Shown: positions 9,699 to 18,180 of the stretch, one piece after another
Numbering within the stretch: position 1 is the first letter of the stretch
Layout: each line of letters begins with the position of its first letter
Source of the DNA: Paenibacillus fonticola DSM 21315
GTDB lineage: Bacteria; Bacillota; Bacilli; Paenibacillales; Paenibacillaceae
Direction: 5' to 3'
Assembly (NCBI RefSeq): GCF_000381905.1
Contig: NZ_KB907246.1
Coordinates: forward strand, 307,067 to 371,066
Length of the DNA stretch: 64,000 nt
Translations under genes and position numbers: made by a program
Notes under the pieces: generated by a model
Seen by the model: the letters and a program-made list of their open reading frames with translations, nothing else
Told to the model about the DNA's origin: nothing
Database searches by the model: none

Positions 9699-9740
9699 AA
9701 AAAAGCATGAATGCCTGCATTGGCATCCATGCTTTTTTTG
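9699..9740 (+). terminator. Intrinsic terminator after pssA
   Basis: AAAAAAGCATGAATGCC (9699-9715) pairs with GGCATCCATGCTTTTTT (9722-9738) with one mismatch. The stem is flanked by A on the left and T on the right, so it can stop transcription in both directions. It closes the radA-disA-pssA group. Confidence 0.88.
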
Positions 9741-9755
9741 TTCTTTGCAACAACA

Positions 9756-10160
9756 TTAAGCGCATCCCCGCAGGGGACAGCGAACACTAGCACATAATGA
9801 CAACAAAAAGCCCAAACGTCGTCCCCCCGCCAGCAGGAGCTCAATGGTTGAGCGGTACCCGCAGGTACCAAGCGCGCAATATACAACATTAAGCGCATCC
9901 CCGTAGGGGACAGCGAGCACAAGCACATAGTGACAACAAAATGCTCAATACGACCGCCTCCCACCTGCAGGAGCTCAGAAGTTGAGCGTACCCGCAGGGT
10001 GACAAGCGGATCCCAGCACACTGCTGCCCAGGCGCTCCGAAAGAAGAATTACGAGCAGCATGTTTCCAGGCAGCCCGGGTGAGCCAAGAGTAAGACGTAC
10101 CCGAAGGGGGAAAAGCGTTCCACGCACAACGTTAAGCGCATCCCCGTTAGGGGACAGCGA
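9756..10160. repeat. Six REP-like hairpin elements after pssA
   Basis: Six related elements of about 27 nt lie at 9756-9783, 9848-9874, 9889-9916, 9982-10008, 10091-10117 and 10132-10160. Each reads roughly TTRAGCG, then a 4-5 bp stem of YCCC/GGGR around a G(C/T/A)A-type loop, then ACA(R)GCG. Copies 1, 3 and 6 form one subtype (CATCCCCG...GGGGACAGCGA). Copies 2, 4 and 5 form another (GTACCCG...AAGCG). The subtypes mostly alternate. No transposase is visible. A plain GC hairpin at 10228-10247 follows. The spacer of about 610 bp holds no convincing gene. Confidence 0.8.
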
Positions 10161-10268
10161 GCAGGAGCGTCTCTTCCCCTCCCACGTTACTTTCATTGTG
10201 GGAGTCCAGAGGGCAAAGCCCTTGGGGCCCTCCCTAGGCAGGGAGGGTTTGGGTGGGTACGAAAGAAA

Positions 10269-10664
10269 CTATGATAAATTAAACAATCCCAACGTGGAGC
10301 ATTTCTGTGATTCGCGTTTAACGACTTCATCCATGTCGATATCAAGCGAATTACATAGTGCGGACATATAGAAAAGATTACGCCCTAATTCATTAGTGAT
10401 GGCGTCTCGGCAGTTCTCGCACAGTTCGCCATGAACATGCTTGCGGATCGTTTCCTTTGCGTGCTGCAAATCCATGCCGGGCTCGAATTGCTGCTTTGTG
10501 GCATGAAGCTCGATGCAACCGCATTCAGTTACTGATTTCGTGACAGAGCGGACGACGGCCGCATTGGTTTGTCCTAACTTGGACAGGACATCTAGTAAAC
10601 TTCGGTGACGGAGTAACAAATCGGAAACTTGTTCTTGAAAAGATTGCAGGCTTGGAGCGCTCAT
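10269..10664 (-). CDS. Conserved Cys-containing protein of unknown function
   Basis: This 131-residue protein has a Firmicute look, but I cannot assign a function. Visible features are an all-helical composition, a CGC segment (ECGCIELHA), a CxxC pair (CENCRDAIT) and a C-terminal half, ELGRNLFYMSALCNSLDI, that resembles the tail half of MazG-like nucleotide pyrophosphohydrolases. The acidic metal ligands of that family are not evident, so an active pyrophosphatase is doubtful. The start is set at the ATG eight bases after GAGGTGG. An ATG 12 nt upstream abuts the binding site and is rejected. Some databases may list the family under a DUF name. Confidence 0.75.
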   Translation of the reverse strand: MSAPSLQSFQEQVSDLLLRHRSLLDVLSKLGQTNAAVVRSVTKSVTECGCIELHATKQQFEPGMDLQHAKETIRKHVHGELCENCRDAITNELGRNLFYMSALCNSLDIDMDEVVKRESQKCSTLGLFNLS

Positions 10665-10880
10665 TTTTCCATCCACCTCAAATTATTATGAATTGAGTTC
10701 ATTATATGCCACAATTTCCCTTGATATCAAGCTGGAATTCCCATAATGATAGGGTTTGTGCCCATTTTAATGCGGAAGAGGTCCGGATTTTACAGCCGGT
10801 TGGGCAAATATCGGCAGCGAATGAGGGGTTGCGGTGAAAATGAGAGCACGCGGTGAAAATCAGGATACTTACATAGCGAG
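10665..10880. other. Intergenic region upstream of the orphan gene
   Basis: I see no gene in this stretch. A direct repeat of GCGGTGAAAAT occurs near 10832 and 10850. The promoter of the minus-strand orphan gene should lie here, but I could not fix its boxes. Confidence 0.4.
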
Positions 10881-10927
10881 GCCTGGCATGAGCCGGGTTG
10901 CCAAAATCCCGGGAGTCCATGCCAGGC
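10881..10927 (-). terminator. Strong hairpin after the sugar-binding protein gene
   Basis: GCCTGGCATG (10881-10890) pairs perfectly with CATGCCAGGC (10918-10927), with an inner CCGGG/CCCGG pairing. It begins 16 nt beyond the stop codon of the solute-binding protein, as expected of an operon end. No clear T-run follows on the minus strand, so it may be weak or serve mainly to protect the transcript end. Confidence 0.5.
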
Positions 10928-10942
10928 AAGTTTTGCTGGAGT

Positions 10943-12349
10943 TTATTTGAAGCTTTTTTGGTACTCGGCTAATGCTGCTTCCATTGCTTGCGCCCATTCA
11001 TCCAGGAATTCCTCTGGGCTCTCTTTTCCTAGAAGAACGGATTGAAAGCCGGGCTCCAGCACATTGAGCTGAATTGAAGAGTAATCCGGTAAATAAATTG
11101 GAGGGATCAGCACCTTCGTCGTGGGATCGGCGATGGCTTCGGACAGCGCAAGTATATGCTGGCTGTTCTTTACCCACTCACTGTTCAAGGAATCGACACG
11201 AGTTGGCATTTGACCGATGTTTTGATTCCAATAGTTTTGGCTTTCCTCGCTTGCTAGGAACGTAAGGAATTTCCAGGCGGCTTCCGGGTTTTTGGACGAT
11301 TTAAAAATGGCCAGGCCTACATTGTCGCCGCCGGTAACTACCCGGTACCCTTGTGTGGATTTCGGCAATGGAGCAGCCTTGAATTCCGTAGCATTTTCTC
11401 CAAATGCCTTCGTGTGCTCGCCGAAGGAGCCTAAATTATGCTGGACCATGGCGGCTATTCCCGTATCAAATACAGCGACCATTTCTTTATAACCGTTTGT
11501 TACATCACTGGTTGGCGTATTTTTTCCATACAGCTGCACATATTTCTCTAAAAATTCGACGTGAGCCGGATCGTTGATCGTTGCTTTCCCGTCTTGATCA
11601 AAGTACTCGGTAATTCCGGAATAGGCATATAAAATTTCTGTAAGCTGCTTGGAACTGCCTGCACCGCCGCGAATCGTATAGCCATAGCGCCCCTTTGCGG
11701 AATCGGTCAGCTTACCCGCCGTAGCGAAAAATTCATCAAAGGTTTGCGGCACGCTTATGCCCGCGTCCTCGAACCAGTCTGCGCGATACCACAGAGTGCT
11801 GTAGTTACTCGTATTCGGAATTTGATAAAGCTTCCCGTCCGGCGCGGAGCTTCGGCTGCCGTCAATGGCGGATGGGGCGATTTTATCCTTTTCGCTCCAA
11901 TTGCTGAAGTAATCCTCCAGGTCAAGCAGCACTCCTTTGGCAACGAAATCTGAAATCCAGAATTGATTGAGGCCTCCGATATCAGGCATTTCATTAGAGG
12001 CGATGGCGACATCATACTTTTGCTTGGCGCTTGAAGCGGGCAAGCCTACATAATCAACCTTGATATCCGGGTTGGCAGCTTCAAAGCGGTTGATCAGCTC
12101 CTCGTAATATGGAGTACGCTGGGGACCGGAGTTTTCGTCCCAAAACGTAATCGACACCTGTTCACCGGAACTGCTGGAATTACCAGAGCCCCCAGAGCCT
12201 TCAGAACCTCCAGAGTTGTCGGAACTGCTCAAACTGACGCTGCCATTGCCGCCATTCACCGATTTGTTAGAGCCGCAGCCGGTTAAAGCTGCGGAAAGAA
12301 TTAAAATAATGGCTATTGCTGCAGCCGCATATCTTCTCATTTTCATCAT
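10943..12349 (-). CDS. Extracellular sugar-binding lipoprotein of an ABC importer
   Basis: The 468-residue solute-binding protein (family 1) delivers an oligosaccharide or sugar to the permeases encoded just upstream. The N-terminus is a lipoprotein signal with lipobox LTGC, anchoring Cys25. A Ser/Gly-rich linker (about 32-65) leads to a mature domain opening with SITFWDENSG. The ATG at 12349 follows AAGGGGGA. An upstream in-frame start would add 60 residues read from a low-complexity spacer and would bury the signal peptide, so it is rejected. The substrate is not readable from sequence. No ATPase gene is present; a shared MsmX-type ATPase elsewhere is the usual solution. Confidence 0.9.
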   Translation of the reverse strand: MMKMRRYAAAAIAIILILSAALTGCGSNKSVNGGNGSVSLSSSDNSGGSEGSGGSGNSSSSGEQVSITFWDENSGPQRTPYYEELINRFEAANPDIKVDYVGLPASSAKQKYDVAIASNEMPDIGGLNQFWISDFVAKGVLLDLEDYFSNWSEKDKIAPSAIDGSRSSAPDGKLYQIPNTSNYSTLWYRADWFEDAGISVPQTFDEFFATAGKLTDSAKGRYGYTIRGGAGSSKQLTEILYAYSGITEYFDQDGKATINDPAHVEFLEKYVQLYGKNTPTSDVTNGYKEMVAVFDTGIAAMVQHNLGSFGEHTKAFGENATEFKAAPLPKSTQGYRVVTGGDNVGLAIFKSSKNPEAAWKFLTFLASEESQNYWNQNIGQMPTRVDSLNSEWVKNSQHILALSEAIADPTTKVLIPPIYLPDYSSIQLNVLEPGFQSVLLGKESPEEFLDEWAQAMEAALAEYQKSFK

Positions 12350-12364
12350 GCGAGACTCCCCCTT

Positions 12365-12670
12365 ATAGTAGCTAAAAATTAGGATACGGTACGCAAAGCT
12401 AGGCAAAAGTAAAGCAAAAGCCCGAGAAACAGAAAGCAAGTGAGGCAAGTGAAGTAAGTGAGCAGATAAAAAAGCAAGCAGTAAATCAAGCAAAATTAAG
12501 TAATAAAGTAACCAAGTAGGCTGAGCCATCTAAGCAATCTAAGCCATCTAAGAAAACTAAGTAGACTAAGTAGACTAAGTAGACTAAGCAGATCAAGCAG
12601 ATCAAGCAAACCAAGCAATCTAAGCAATCCAAGCAAACCAGTAAGCCAAAACCAAGCTGAGTCAAAGCTA
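12365..12670. repeat. Low-complexity spacer of degenerate 9-10 bp words
   Basis: About 300 bp between the permease and binding-protein genes consist almost entirely of variants of CTAAGTAGA, ATCAAGCAG and AATCTAAGC, including TAGACTAAG repeated three times near 12555-12585. It lies inside the operon, in the presumed leader of the binding-protein gene. No gene or clear terminator is seen. Confidence 0.75.
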
Positions 12671-12680
12671 AGTCAAAGCG

Positions 12681-13523
12681 CTAACCTTTCACCGCACCTG
12701 CACCAAGGCCTTGAACCAAATATTTTTGCACATAGGAGAACAGGATGACGACGGGTACGAGGGCGATGACGCTTCCGGCCGCAAGCGCACCATAATTGAT
12801 GTCGAATTCCCCCTGCATATAGCTAAGACCAACGGGCAGGGTGAACAAGGGCTTCTTGGTAATGAACATGAGCGCAAACAGGAATTCGTTCCATGCTCCG
12901 ATAAACGTAAAGACTGATGTAGCCACAAGACCCGGGACCAGAATGGGGAGGATAACATGGTAGATCGCTTGTAAGCGGTTGCAGCCATCGACCTCCGCCG
13001 CCTCCTCCAGCGCTTCTGGAATGCCGCGGATAAATCCGCTCATCAGAATGGCATTGAAGGGAAGCTGGAAAGCGGAATAAGTAATAATTAGTCCCAAGTG
13101 CGTACCTGTAAGGCTCATCGCTTTAAACTGCATAAACAGCGGAATGAGAAGCATGGCCCCTGGTACAAATTGCGTGCAGAGCAGCAAGAGCATAAAAGCG
13201 TTCTTGCCTTTGAACTGAAACCTGGAAATCGCATATCCCGCCAGGATGGAAAGGATCAGTACGATGAGTACGGTAGCTAAAGCGATGAACATACTGTTCC
13301 TGAAAAAAATGGAGAAACCGACATTGTTCCACGACAGGATAAAATTTTCCAAGGTAGCCGGCGTCGGTAAATATTGAATCGGCATCTTCGTAATATTCGC
13401 TTCGTGTTTAAGGGAAGTATTGATCGTCCAGTAGAACGGGATCATGATGAACAAGAGCAGAACGGTCAAAGGCAGGTAGCGATAGATGAAATGACTGTAG
13501 AGCCTTTCCAGCTTGTGGTTCAT
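12681..13523 (-). CDS. Sugar ABC transporter permease (MalG/YesQ type)
   Basis: The 280-residue inner-membrane subunit has about six membrane spans. The cytoplasmic EAA loop, EALEEAAEVDGCNRLQAIYH, contacts the ATPase and lies at about 186-205. The N-terminus MNHKLERLYSHFIYRYLP precedes the first span. The C-terminus QKYLVQGLGAGAVKG is typical of the second carbohydrate permease (CUT1 group). It starts 3 nt after the partner permease gene and works as a heterodimer with it. The sugar is unknown. Confidence 0.92.
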   Translation of the reverse strand: MNHKLERLYSHFIYRYLPLTVLLLFIMIPFYWTINTSLKHEANITKMPIQYLPTPATLENFILSWNNVGFSIFFRNSMFIALATVLIVLILSILAGYAISRFQFKGKNAFMLLLLCTQFVPGAMLLIPLFMQFKAMSLTGTHLGLIITYSAFQLPFNAILMSGFIRGIPEALEEAAEVDGCNRLQAIYHVILPILVPGLVATSVFTFIGAWNEFLFALMFITKKPLFTLPVGLSYMQGEFDINYGALAAGSVIALVPVVILFSYVQKYLVQGLGAGAVKG

Positions 13524-13526
13524 CTG

Positions 13527-14414
13527 TTACTCCTCCTTTCCGAAGCCGCTGAATTTCAAATAAAGTGCTGCGAACAGAGTCAGCAGAATAACGCCAATGA
13601 CAGTCAGGGCCGATCCATAACCATAGTTGTTCGACTTGATCGCCTGATTGGCGATATACATTGGCAGCGTCATCGTCATGTTAGCCGGGCCGCCGCCCGT
13701 CATCGTAAAGATGAGGTCGACGTTGTTAAACTCCCATACCGCCCGCAGCAGGGTGGTCAGGACGATCGTATCTTTAAGATAAGGCAGTGTAATGCTGAAA
13801 AAAGAACGCCATCTGCCGCCGCCATCCACTTTGCAGGACTCATACAGCTCGCCCGGAATATTTTGCATCGCGGCCAATAGTGTAATCGCGAAGAATGGAA
13901 TGCCCCGCCACAGCTCGGCCGTTACGATGGAACCGAAGGCAGTATCCGGACTGGCGGTCCAGGCGATATTTTGTGATATGATCCCGATCTTTTTCAACAG
14001 ATCGTTGATTACGCCAAAATGCTCATTAAACATAATGGACCACATAGTTGCCGTAATGACGCCGGAGATAGCCCAAGGAAGGAAAGCGGCAGCCCGGGCT
14101 AATCCGCGAAACCGGAACGTCTGATTAAGCAGCAGTGCCAGAATCAGGCCTAGGATCAATTGCAGGACAACCTCGGACAATACCCATTTTAAAGAGATAG
14201 ACAATGTCGAATAGAAAATTTTGTCGTTCGTAAATATTTGCACGAAATTATCGAACCCGGTAAAGCCATTTGCATAAGGCTTCGCAGGGTTGTAATTTTG
14301 TAAGCTTAGAACAAACACGTTTGCGATGGGGTAGAACAGAAATCCAACCAGCAGGATGACCGACGGTGCTATGAACAGGTATGGCCGCCATTTCTTGTTG
14401 ATGAATACACTCAT
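13527..14414 (-). CDS. Sugar ABC transporter permease (MalF/YesP/LplB type)
   Basis: The 295-residue first permease of a CUT1 importer is identified by the opening span PYLFIAPSVILLVGFLFYP, an EAA loop GELYESCKVDGGGRWRSFFS and six predicted membrane segments. The ATG at 14414 gives the common N-terminus MSVFINKKWRPYLF behind a GGTGAT site. In-frame starts 15 and 30 nt upstream are possible but poorly placed. It is first in the permease-permease-binding protein operon. A palindrome and a -10 box lie just upstream. The neighbouring YesM/YesN-like pair probably controls this operon. Confidence 0.9.
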   Translation of the reverse strand: MSVFINKKWRPYLFIAPSVILLVGFLFYPIANVFVLSLQNYNPAKPYANGFTGFDNFVQIFTNDKIFYSTLSISLKWVLSEVVLQLILGLILALLLNQTFRFRGLARAAAFLPWAISGVITATMWSIMFNEHFGVINDLLKKIGIISQNIAWTASPDTAFGSIVTAELWRGIPFFAITLLAAMQNIPGELYESCKVDGGGRWRSFFSITLPYLKDTIVLTTLLRAVWEFNNVDLIFTMTGGGPANMTMTLPMYIANQAIKSNNYGYGSALTVIGVILLTLFAALYLKFSGFGKEE

Positions 14415-14446
14415 GAACTTTATCACCATCTCCCTTTTGAACAAGT

Positions 14447-14464
14447 TTGCTAGCCGGCTTGCAA
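14447..14464. promoter_or_regulatory. 18-bp palindrome in the sugar operon leader
   Basis: TTGCTAGCCGGCTTGCAA is self-complementary at 16 of 18 positions around a central CG. It lies between the putative -10 box of the sugar operon and its first start codon, where a LacI-type or other dimeric regulator could act as a roadblock. It does not fit the 14-bp CcpA cre consensus because the spacing is two bases too long. Confidence 0.45.
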
Positions 14465-14482
14465 GCGAATTCGTACAAACTC

Positions 14483-14488
14483 ATTATA
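14483..14488 (-). promoter_or_regulatory. Candidate -10 box of the sugar ABC operon
   Basis: On the minus strand a TATAAT hexamer lies about 70 nt upstream of the first permease. The matching -35 region is poor. That would suit a promoter that needs an activator such as the adjacent AraC-type response regulator, but it may also mean the call is wrong. Confidence 0.35.
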
Positions 14489-14542
14489 AAATTGGATGGC
14501 GAGCTCACGGAATGCAATATCTTATCACGAATGTTTCATATT

Positions 14543-16123
14543 TTAGGATGAACCTTTAAAGGCGGAAGGTGAGAAACCGGTATATTTTTTGAAGCAGGTG
14601 CTGAAATATTGGGCATTGCCGTATCCAACCAGTTCGGCCACTTCGTACGATTTCAAATCCTTCAGGCGCAGCAGCTCCATGGCTGCCGTCATTCGGGTTT
14701 CCAGCAAATAATCACTGAAGTTGACGTTCTGTTCCTTTTTGAAAATATAACTCAGATAGGTCGGGCTAATATGAACCTCGTCCGCTACGTCCTGCAAAGA
14801 GAGACGCTCTCGCATGTAGTTTTTCTCGATATATTCCATCGCTTGCTTGACGATCTCCTTCTGCTGATTTTCTCTGCTGGTATTGACAGCGTTCGCCAAG
14901 CGGGCGGCCATCTGCCGAATTTCCGCGAAAACCTCTTTAATCGTTTGCGTATGTTGAATGAGCTCGGTTAACCGGTTGAAATCATCATCGTGCACAAGCT
15001 CTCGCAAATCGGAGTCGGCGTAAATGAGAATGACCGTCTCTAGCGCCTTCAGCTTGACTTGATGCAGCGTAATTGAACGGGCGCTCAGCAGCTTGGCTTC
15101 GATTTGGTCCAGCAGCAGTCCCGCGTCTTTCTCCAGACCCAGCTTGACCTTGAGCGTCAGCATCTTCTCCAGATCCAAAATATCAATCGACTGGGGCAGA
15201 TGGGGCAGACCCGTATCCTGAATGGAAATCACCTGATTTTTGCCGATAATATGCCGGATTTCTAAGGCGGACTTGGCATCTGAATACGATTTTGTCACCT
15301 GGGCAAGGTGCTGATATAGAAAGCCCATGCCCGCCGTCACCGTCGTTTTCAAATAGCGCTCTACGCTTTCGCGGATCTCCTCGGTGATGGAGAAGCAGCA
15401 GGATTGCAGGGTTTCTTCCGTACCCTTCAAGGCAAGAAGGACGATGATTTCATCATCGATCGATTCGAATACAAACCCGGCCTGCTCCCGGGCGATAATT
15501 TCTTCGGCGACGTTCTCGATGCAGTACTTGAGCATTTCCTTGCCGAACCGGTGATGATAATTATCGGCGGTGTAATCATCTGCTTTCAAAATGACCGTCA
15601 TGTAGAAATCGTAATCGAAGTTTAAGTCAAGGATGCCGGCCTGAAAGGCTAAGGCCTCAGCGGACAGCTTGCCGCGGATTAAACGCTCGAAAAATCGCTG
15701 CTTCAGCAAAGGGATGCCTTCCAGCAGCTTTAGCTTCAACTGATGATCATAGTTCCATTCCGCAGCGGCACGCTGCACGGTATCAAGTAAATTACCGTTA
15801 TCGACCGGCTTTAACAAGTAGTCGAAAACTTTCATTTTTAACGCTTCTTTGGCGAATTCCAGCTCGTCATATCCTGTCATCAGAATGATTTTCATTTCCG
15901 GATATTTGGATTTCACGATGCTTGTCAGCGTCAGTCCGTCCATAATAGGCATACGAATGTCGGCGATAATGATATGAGGCTCCGTTGCTTCAATCAGTTC
16001 CAGCCCCCGCTCGCCGTCTCCGGCCGTGCCTGCCAGGACAATGTCCAGCGCTTCCCAGCAAATGGTTTGACTAAGACCTCTGCGAATTAATCCGTCATCA
16101 TCAATAATGACCAGCTTTAACAT
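14543..16123 (-). CDS. Response regulator with AraC-type DNA-binding domain (YesN-like)
   Basis: The 526-residue cytoplasmic transcription factor has an N-terminal receiver with acidic pocket D8-D9-D10, phospho-acceptor D55 (ADIRMP) and switch lysine in DYLLKPVD. A long middle region follows, then two C-terminal AraC helix-turn-helices (about 425-523, including SLQDVADEVHISPTYLSYIFKK). The ATG is eight bases after AAGGAG; a GTG three codons earlier touches the binding site. Its gene ends 98 bp before the permease operon on the same strand, so that operon is the most likely target. The kinase partner lies immediately upstream. Confidence 0.93.
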   Translation of the reverse strand: MLKLVIIDDDGLIRRGLSQTICWEALDIVLAGTAGDGERGLELIEATEPHIIIADIRMPIMDGLTLTSIVKSKYPEMKIILMTGYDELEFAKEALKMKVFDYLLKPVDNGNLLDTVQRAAAEWNYDHQLKLKLLEGIPLLKQRFFERLIRGKLSAEALAFQAGILDLNFDYDFYMTVILKADDYTADNYHHRFGKEMLKYCIENVAEEIIAREQAGFVFESIDDEIIVLLALKGTEETLQSCCFSITEEIRESVERYLKTTVTAGMGFLYQHLAQVTKSYSDAKSALEIRHIIGKNQVISIQDTGLPHLPQSIDILDLEKMLTLKVKLGLEKDAGLLLDQIEAKLLSARSITLHQVKLKALETVILIYADSDLRELVHDDDFNRLTELIQHTQTIKEVFAEIRQMAARLANAVNTSRENQQKEIVKQAMEYIEKNYMRERLSLQDVADEVHISPTYLSYIFKKEQNVNFSDYLLETRMTAAMELLRLKDLKSYEVAELVGYGNAQYFSTCFKKYTGFSPSAFKGSS

Positions 16124-16153
16124 AGCGCACACTCCTTAAATATTTATGTTGAA

Positions 16154-17932
16154 CTACTCCTGTTGGCAGATTATGACTGTCACACAGGTCCCTTTGCCCG
16201 GCTCACTTTCATAGGTCAAGCCGCAGCTTGGGCCGTATTGCATGCGCAGCCGCATCTGAACGTTGCGAACGCCGTATCCGACCTGGGAATGCTCTGATTC
16301 TGGGTCCTCCAGGCTGGCCGTAATTTCGGCGAGACGCTCAGCAGACATCCCTGCCCCATTATCGATCACCTGGAAGCGGATTTGGCCGCAGTGGAAAGCG
16401 CCTGTAACGCGGATTTCCCCTTTGCTGCGCTGCTGCTTCACTCCGTGATAAAGGGCGTTCTCCAGCAGTGGCTGGAGTGTCAGCTTGAGAATTTTATAAG
16501 GATACAGTGCAGGATCGACAGCGATTCGATAGTCGAAATCGTCTCCGTACCGCATATGCTGAATGAATAAATAATTTTCGATATGCTCCAGCTCTTCCTT
16601 GATCGTAATGATCTCGATGCCCCGGCTGATGCTGGTGCGGTAATAGTTGGACATCGCCTGCACCATCTTGCTCGCATCCCGGGCTAATCCCATGTCGCAC
16701 AGCTGCCGGATGGAATATAAGGTGTTGTACAGGAAATGGGGTTGAATTTGCGCTTGCAGCACCTTGAATTCGGCGTTTTTGACTTGAATTTGTTTATTTT
16801 CCACTTCGACTAGCAAATCTTCGATCCGTAGAATCAAGTTTTGAACTCCCCGGCTTAGCACCCCGATCTCATTTGGCAGTTCTTTATCGAATTGAAGCTT
16901 CAAATTGCCATTCCCGATTTTGTTGACGATGCGCGTCAGTTTAATTAACGGCTGAGTTAGAAGCCTGGCCAATATGATCGAGAAGATCATCGCGCAAATC
17001 ATCATGATGCCCATAGATATGAGGGTGACGTACTTGATCGATTCGATTTTTAGCAGGAGCTCGTTTTTGGGAAACACCGCGGCGATCCGCCATTTGTTAA
17101 TTTCAATCGTATCGTAGAGGACGATTAATTTGACTCCATCTGCGCTTAACATCTCCTCCACGCCGGCCGGCTCGGAGGACAGCTGGATTTTGCTGATCAT
17201 GTCGGGCTGGAGTGAATATCTGCTGTCAACAGGCTTGAAGTAAATATCGCTATCCGGACTGATCAGCATCAAGTAACCGCTTTCACTAATTTGCGGACTG
17301 GCTAAATAATCATTGAAAAACTGTTCCCTCAGTTCAAACAAAATGAACCCGTCAGGGGTAAGCTCCCGATTTTCGAGGAATTTGTACATGCTGATGAACG
17401 TGACCTGTTCAGGATCCGTGTCTTCCCGGCTCGTGTCCGGCTGCTGAAATCCTTTCCACTGCACGATAACCGAGTTTGAATCATAATCGCTGTAAGGAAT
17501 ATAGTCGTAGTCGTAGGTGCTGTAATAGTCATATTTTTTCTGAAAAATAGTTTGCCCATAGTTGAGAGAGACGTATATCGTATCGACGATGGAGTAATAA
17601 TCTGAATAAATTTTGTTCAGCTTCGTATTAATCGTAAGATAGTCCTCAGGAGTTAGTGTATAGTCCGCGTTCTGAAGCTTTTTGATGAGCATATTTAAAT
17701 CATAATCTTTGGATAAAATATTGAGTTCGGTAAACAGGGCTGTCAAACGCTCGTTGACAAAATGACTCGTTTGGGAAAGCGTATCGCTGATGCTTGAATA
17801 GGCATTTTCTTTCAGCTGGGCTGCAGCCAATTGATAGGATATGAGCCCGGATAGCAAAATGAATGCGGAAATCGTCGGGACAAACAGCCACAAAATCGTC
17901 GTTCGCAGCGATCTGAATCGGGGGAATCTCAT
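16154..17932 (-). CDS. Sensor histidine kinase (YesM-like)
   Basis: The 592-residue membrane kinase has a first span at about 12-34, an extracytoplasmic sensor of about 265 residues, a second span at about 301-324, a HAMP segment, and a HisKA-type domain of the YesM/LytS class. The phospho-acceptor is H399 in IQPHFLYNTL, with N492 in LLENALYHG (N-box) and DNGAGM near 524 (G-box). The sensor contains a striking Tyr/Asp-rich run around residues 133-152. Start ATG follows AAGGAGACG. The response regulator gene begins 31 nt downstream, so they are a pair. Confidence 0.94.
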   Translation of the reverse strand: MRFPRFRSLRTTILWLFVPTISAFILLSGLISYQLAAAQLKENAYSSISDTLSQTSHFVNERLTALFTELNILSKDYDLNMLIKKLQNADYTLTPEDYLTINTKLNKIYSDYYSIVDTIYVSLNYGQTIFQKKYDYYSTYDYDYIPYSDYDSNSVIVQWKGFQQPDTSREDTDPEQVTFISMYKFLENRELTPDGFILFELREQFFNDYLASPQISESGYLMLISPDSDIYFKPVDSRYSLQPDMISKIQLSSEPAGVEEMLSADGVKLIVLYDTIEINKWRIAAVFPKNELLLKIESIKYVTLISMGIMMICAMIFSIILARLLTQPLIKLTRIVNKIGNGNLKLQFDKELPNEIGVLSRGVQNLILRIEDLLVEVENKQIQVKNAEFKVLQAQIQPHFLYNTLYSIRQLCDMGLARDASKMVQAMSNYYRTSISRGIEIITIKEELEHIENYLFIQHMRYGDDFDYRIAVDPALYPYKILKLTLQPLLENALYHGVKQQRSKGEIRVTGAFHCGQIRFQVIDNGAGMSAERLAEITASLEDPESEHSQVGYGVRNVQMRLRMQYGPSCGLTYESEPGKGTCVTVIICQQE

Positions 17933-18180
17933 AGGCTACGTCTCCTTCTGTGCAATGATTATTTTCGATGGATATGTGCTGAACAACGGATAGAGATTCT
18001 TTATGTATCAAACAGTTGAATAAGTTATATGACAGAATAGCATGGCGATTTGAATTATGGAATCATTGACTTTTAATTATGAAAAATAATATGAAAAAAG
18101 TTCCTCATCCGAAGATTACGCCTCCATAAATTGGATCATACTGGATAAAGAACGTACTTTATTTGGAGGTGAAGAGGGAC
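17933..18180. other. Divergent intergenic region, kinase gene and yacL
   Basis: About 250 bp separate two divergent genes. A possible yacL promoter, TTGACT at 18066-18071 with TAATAT at 18087-18092, has a short 15-bp spacer and is uncertain. I could not place the promoter of the kinase operon. No gene is seen. Confidence 0.4.

Noticed and set aside
10060-10371. 103-residue plus-strand frame over the hairpin cluster
   Set aside because: It reads through three REP-like elements and into the antisense of the orphan gene, with no binding site.
14447-14464. CcpA cre site
   Set aside because: The palindrome is too wide for the 14-bp cre consensus by two bases, although its halves resemble cre arms.
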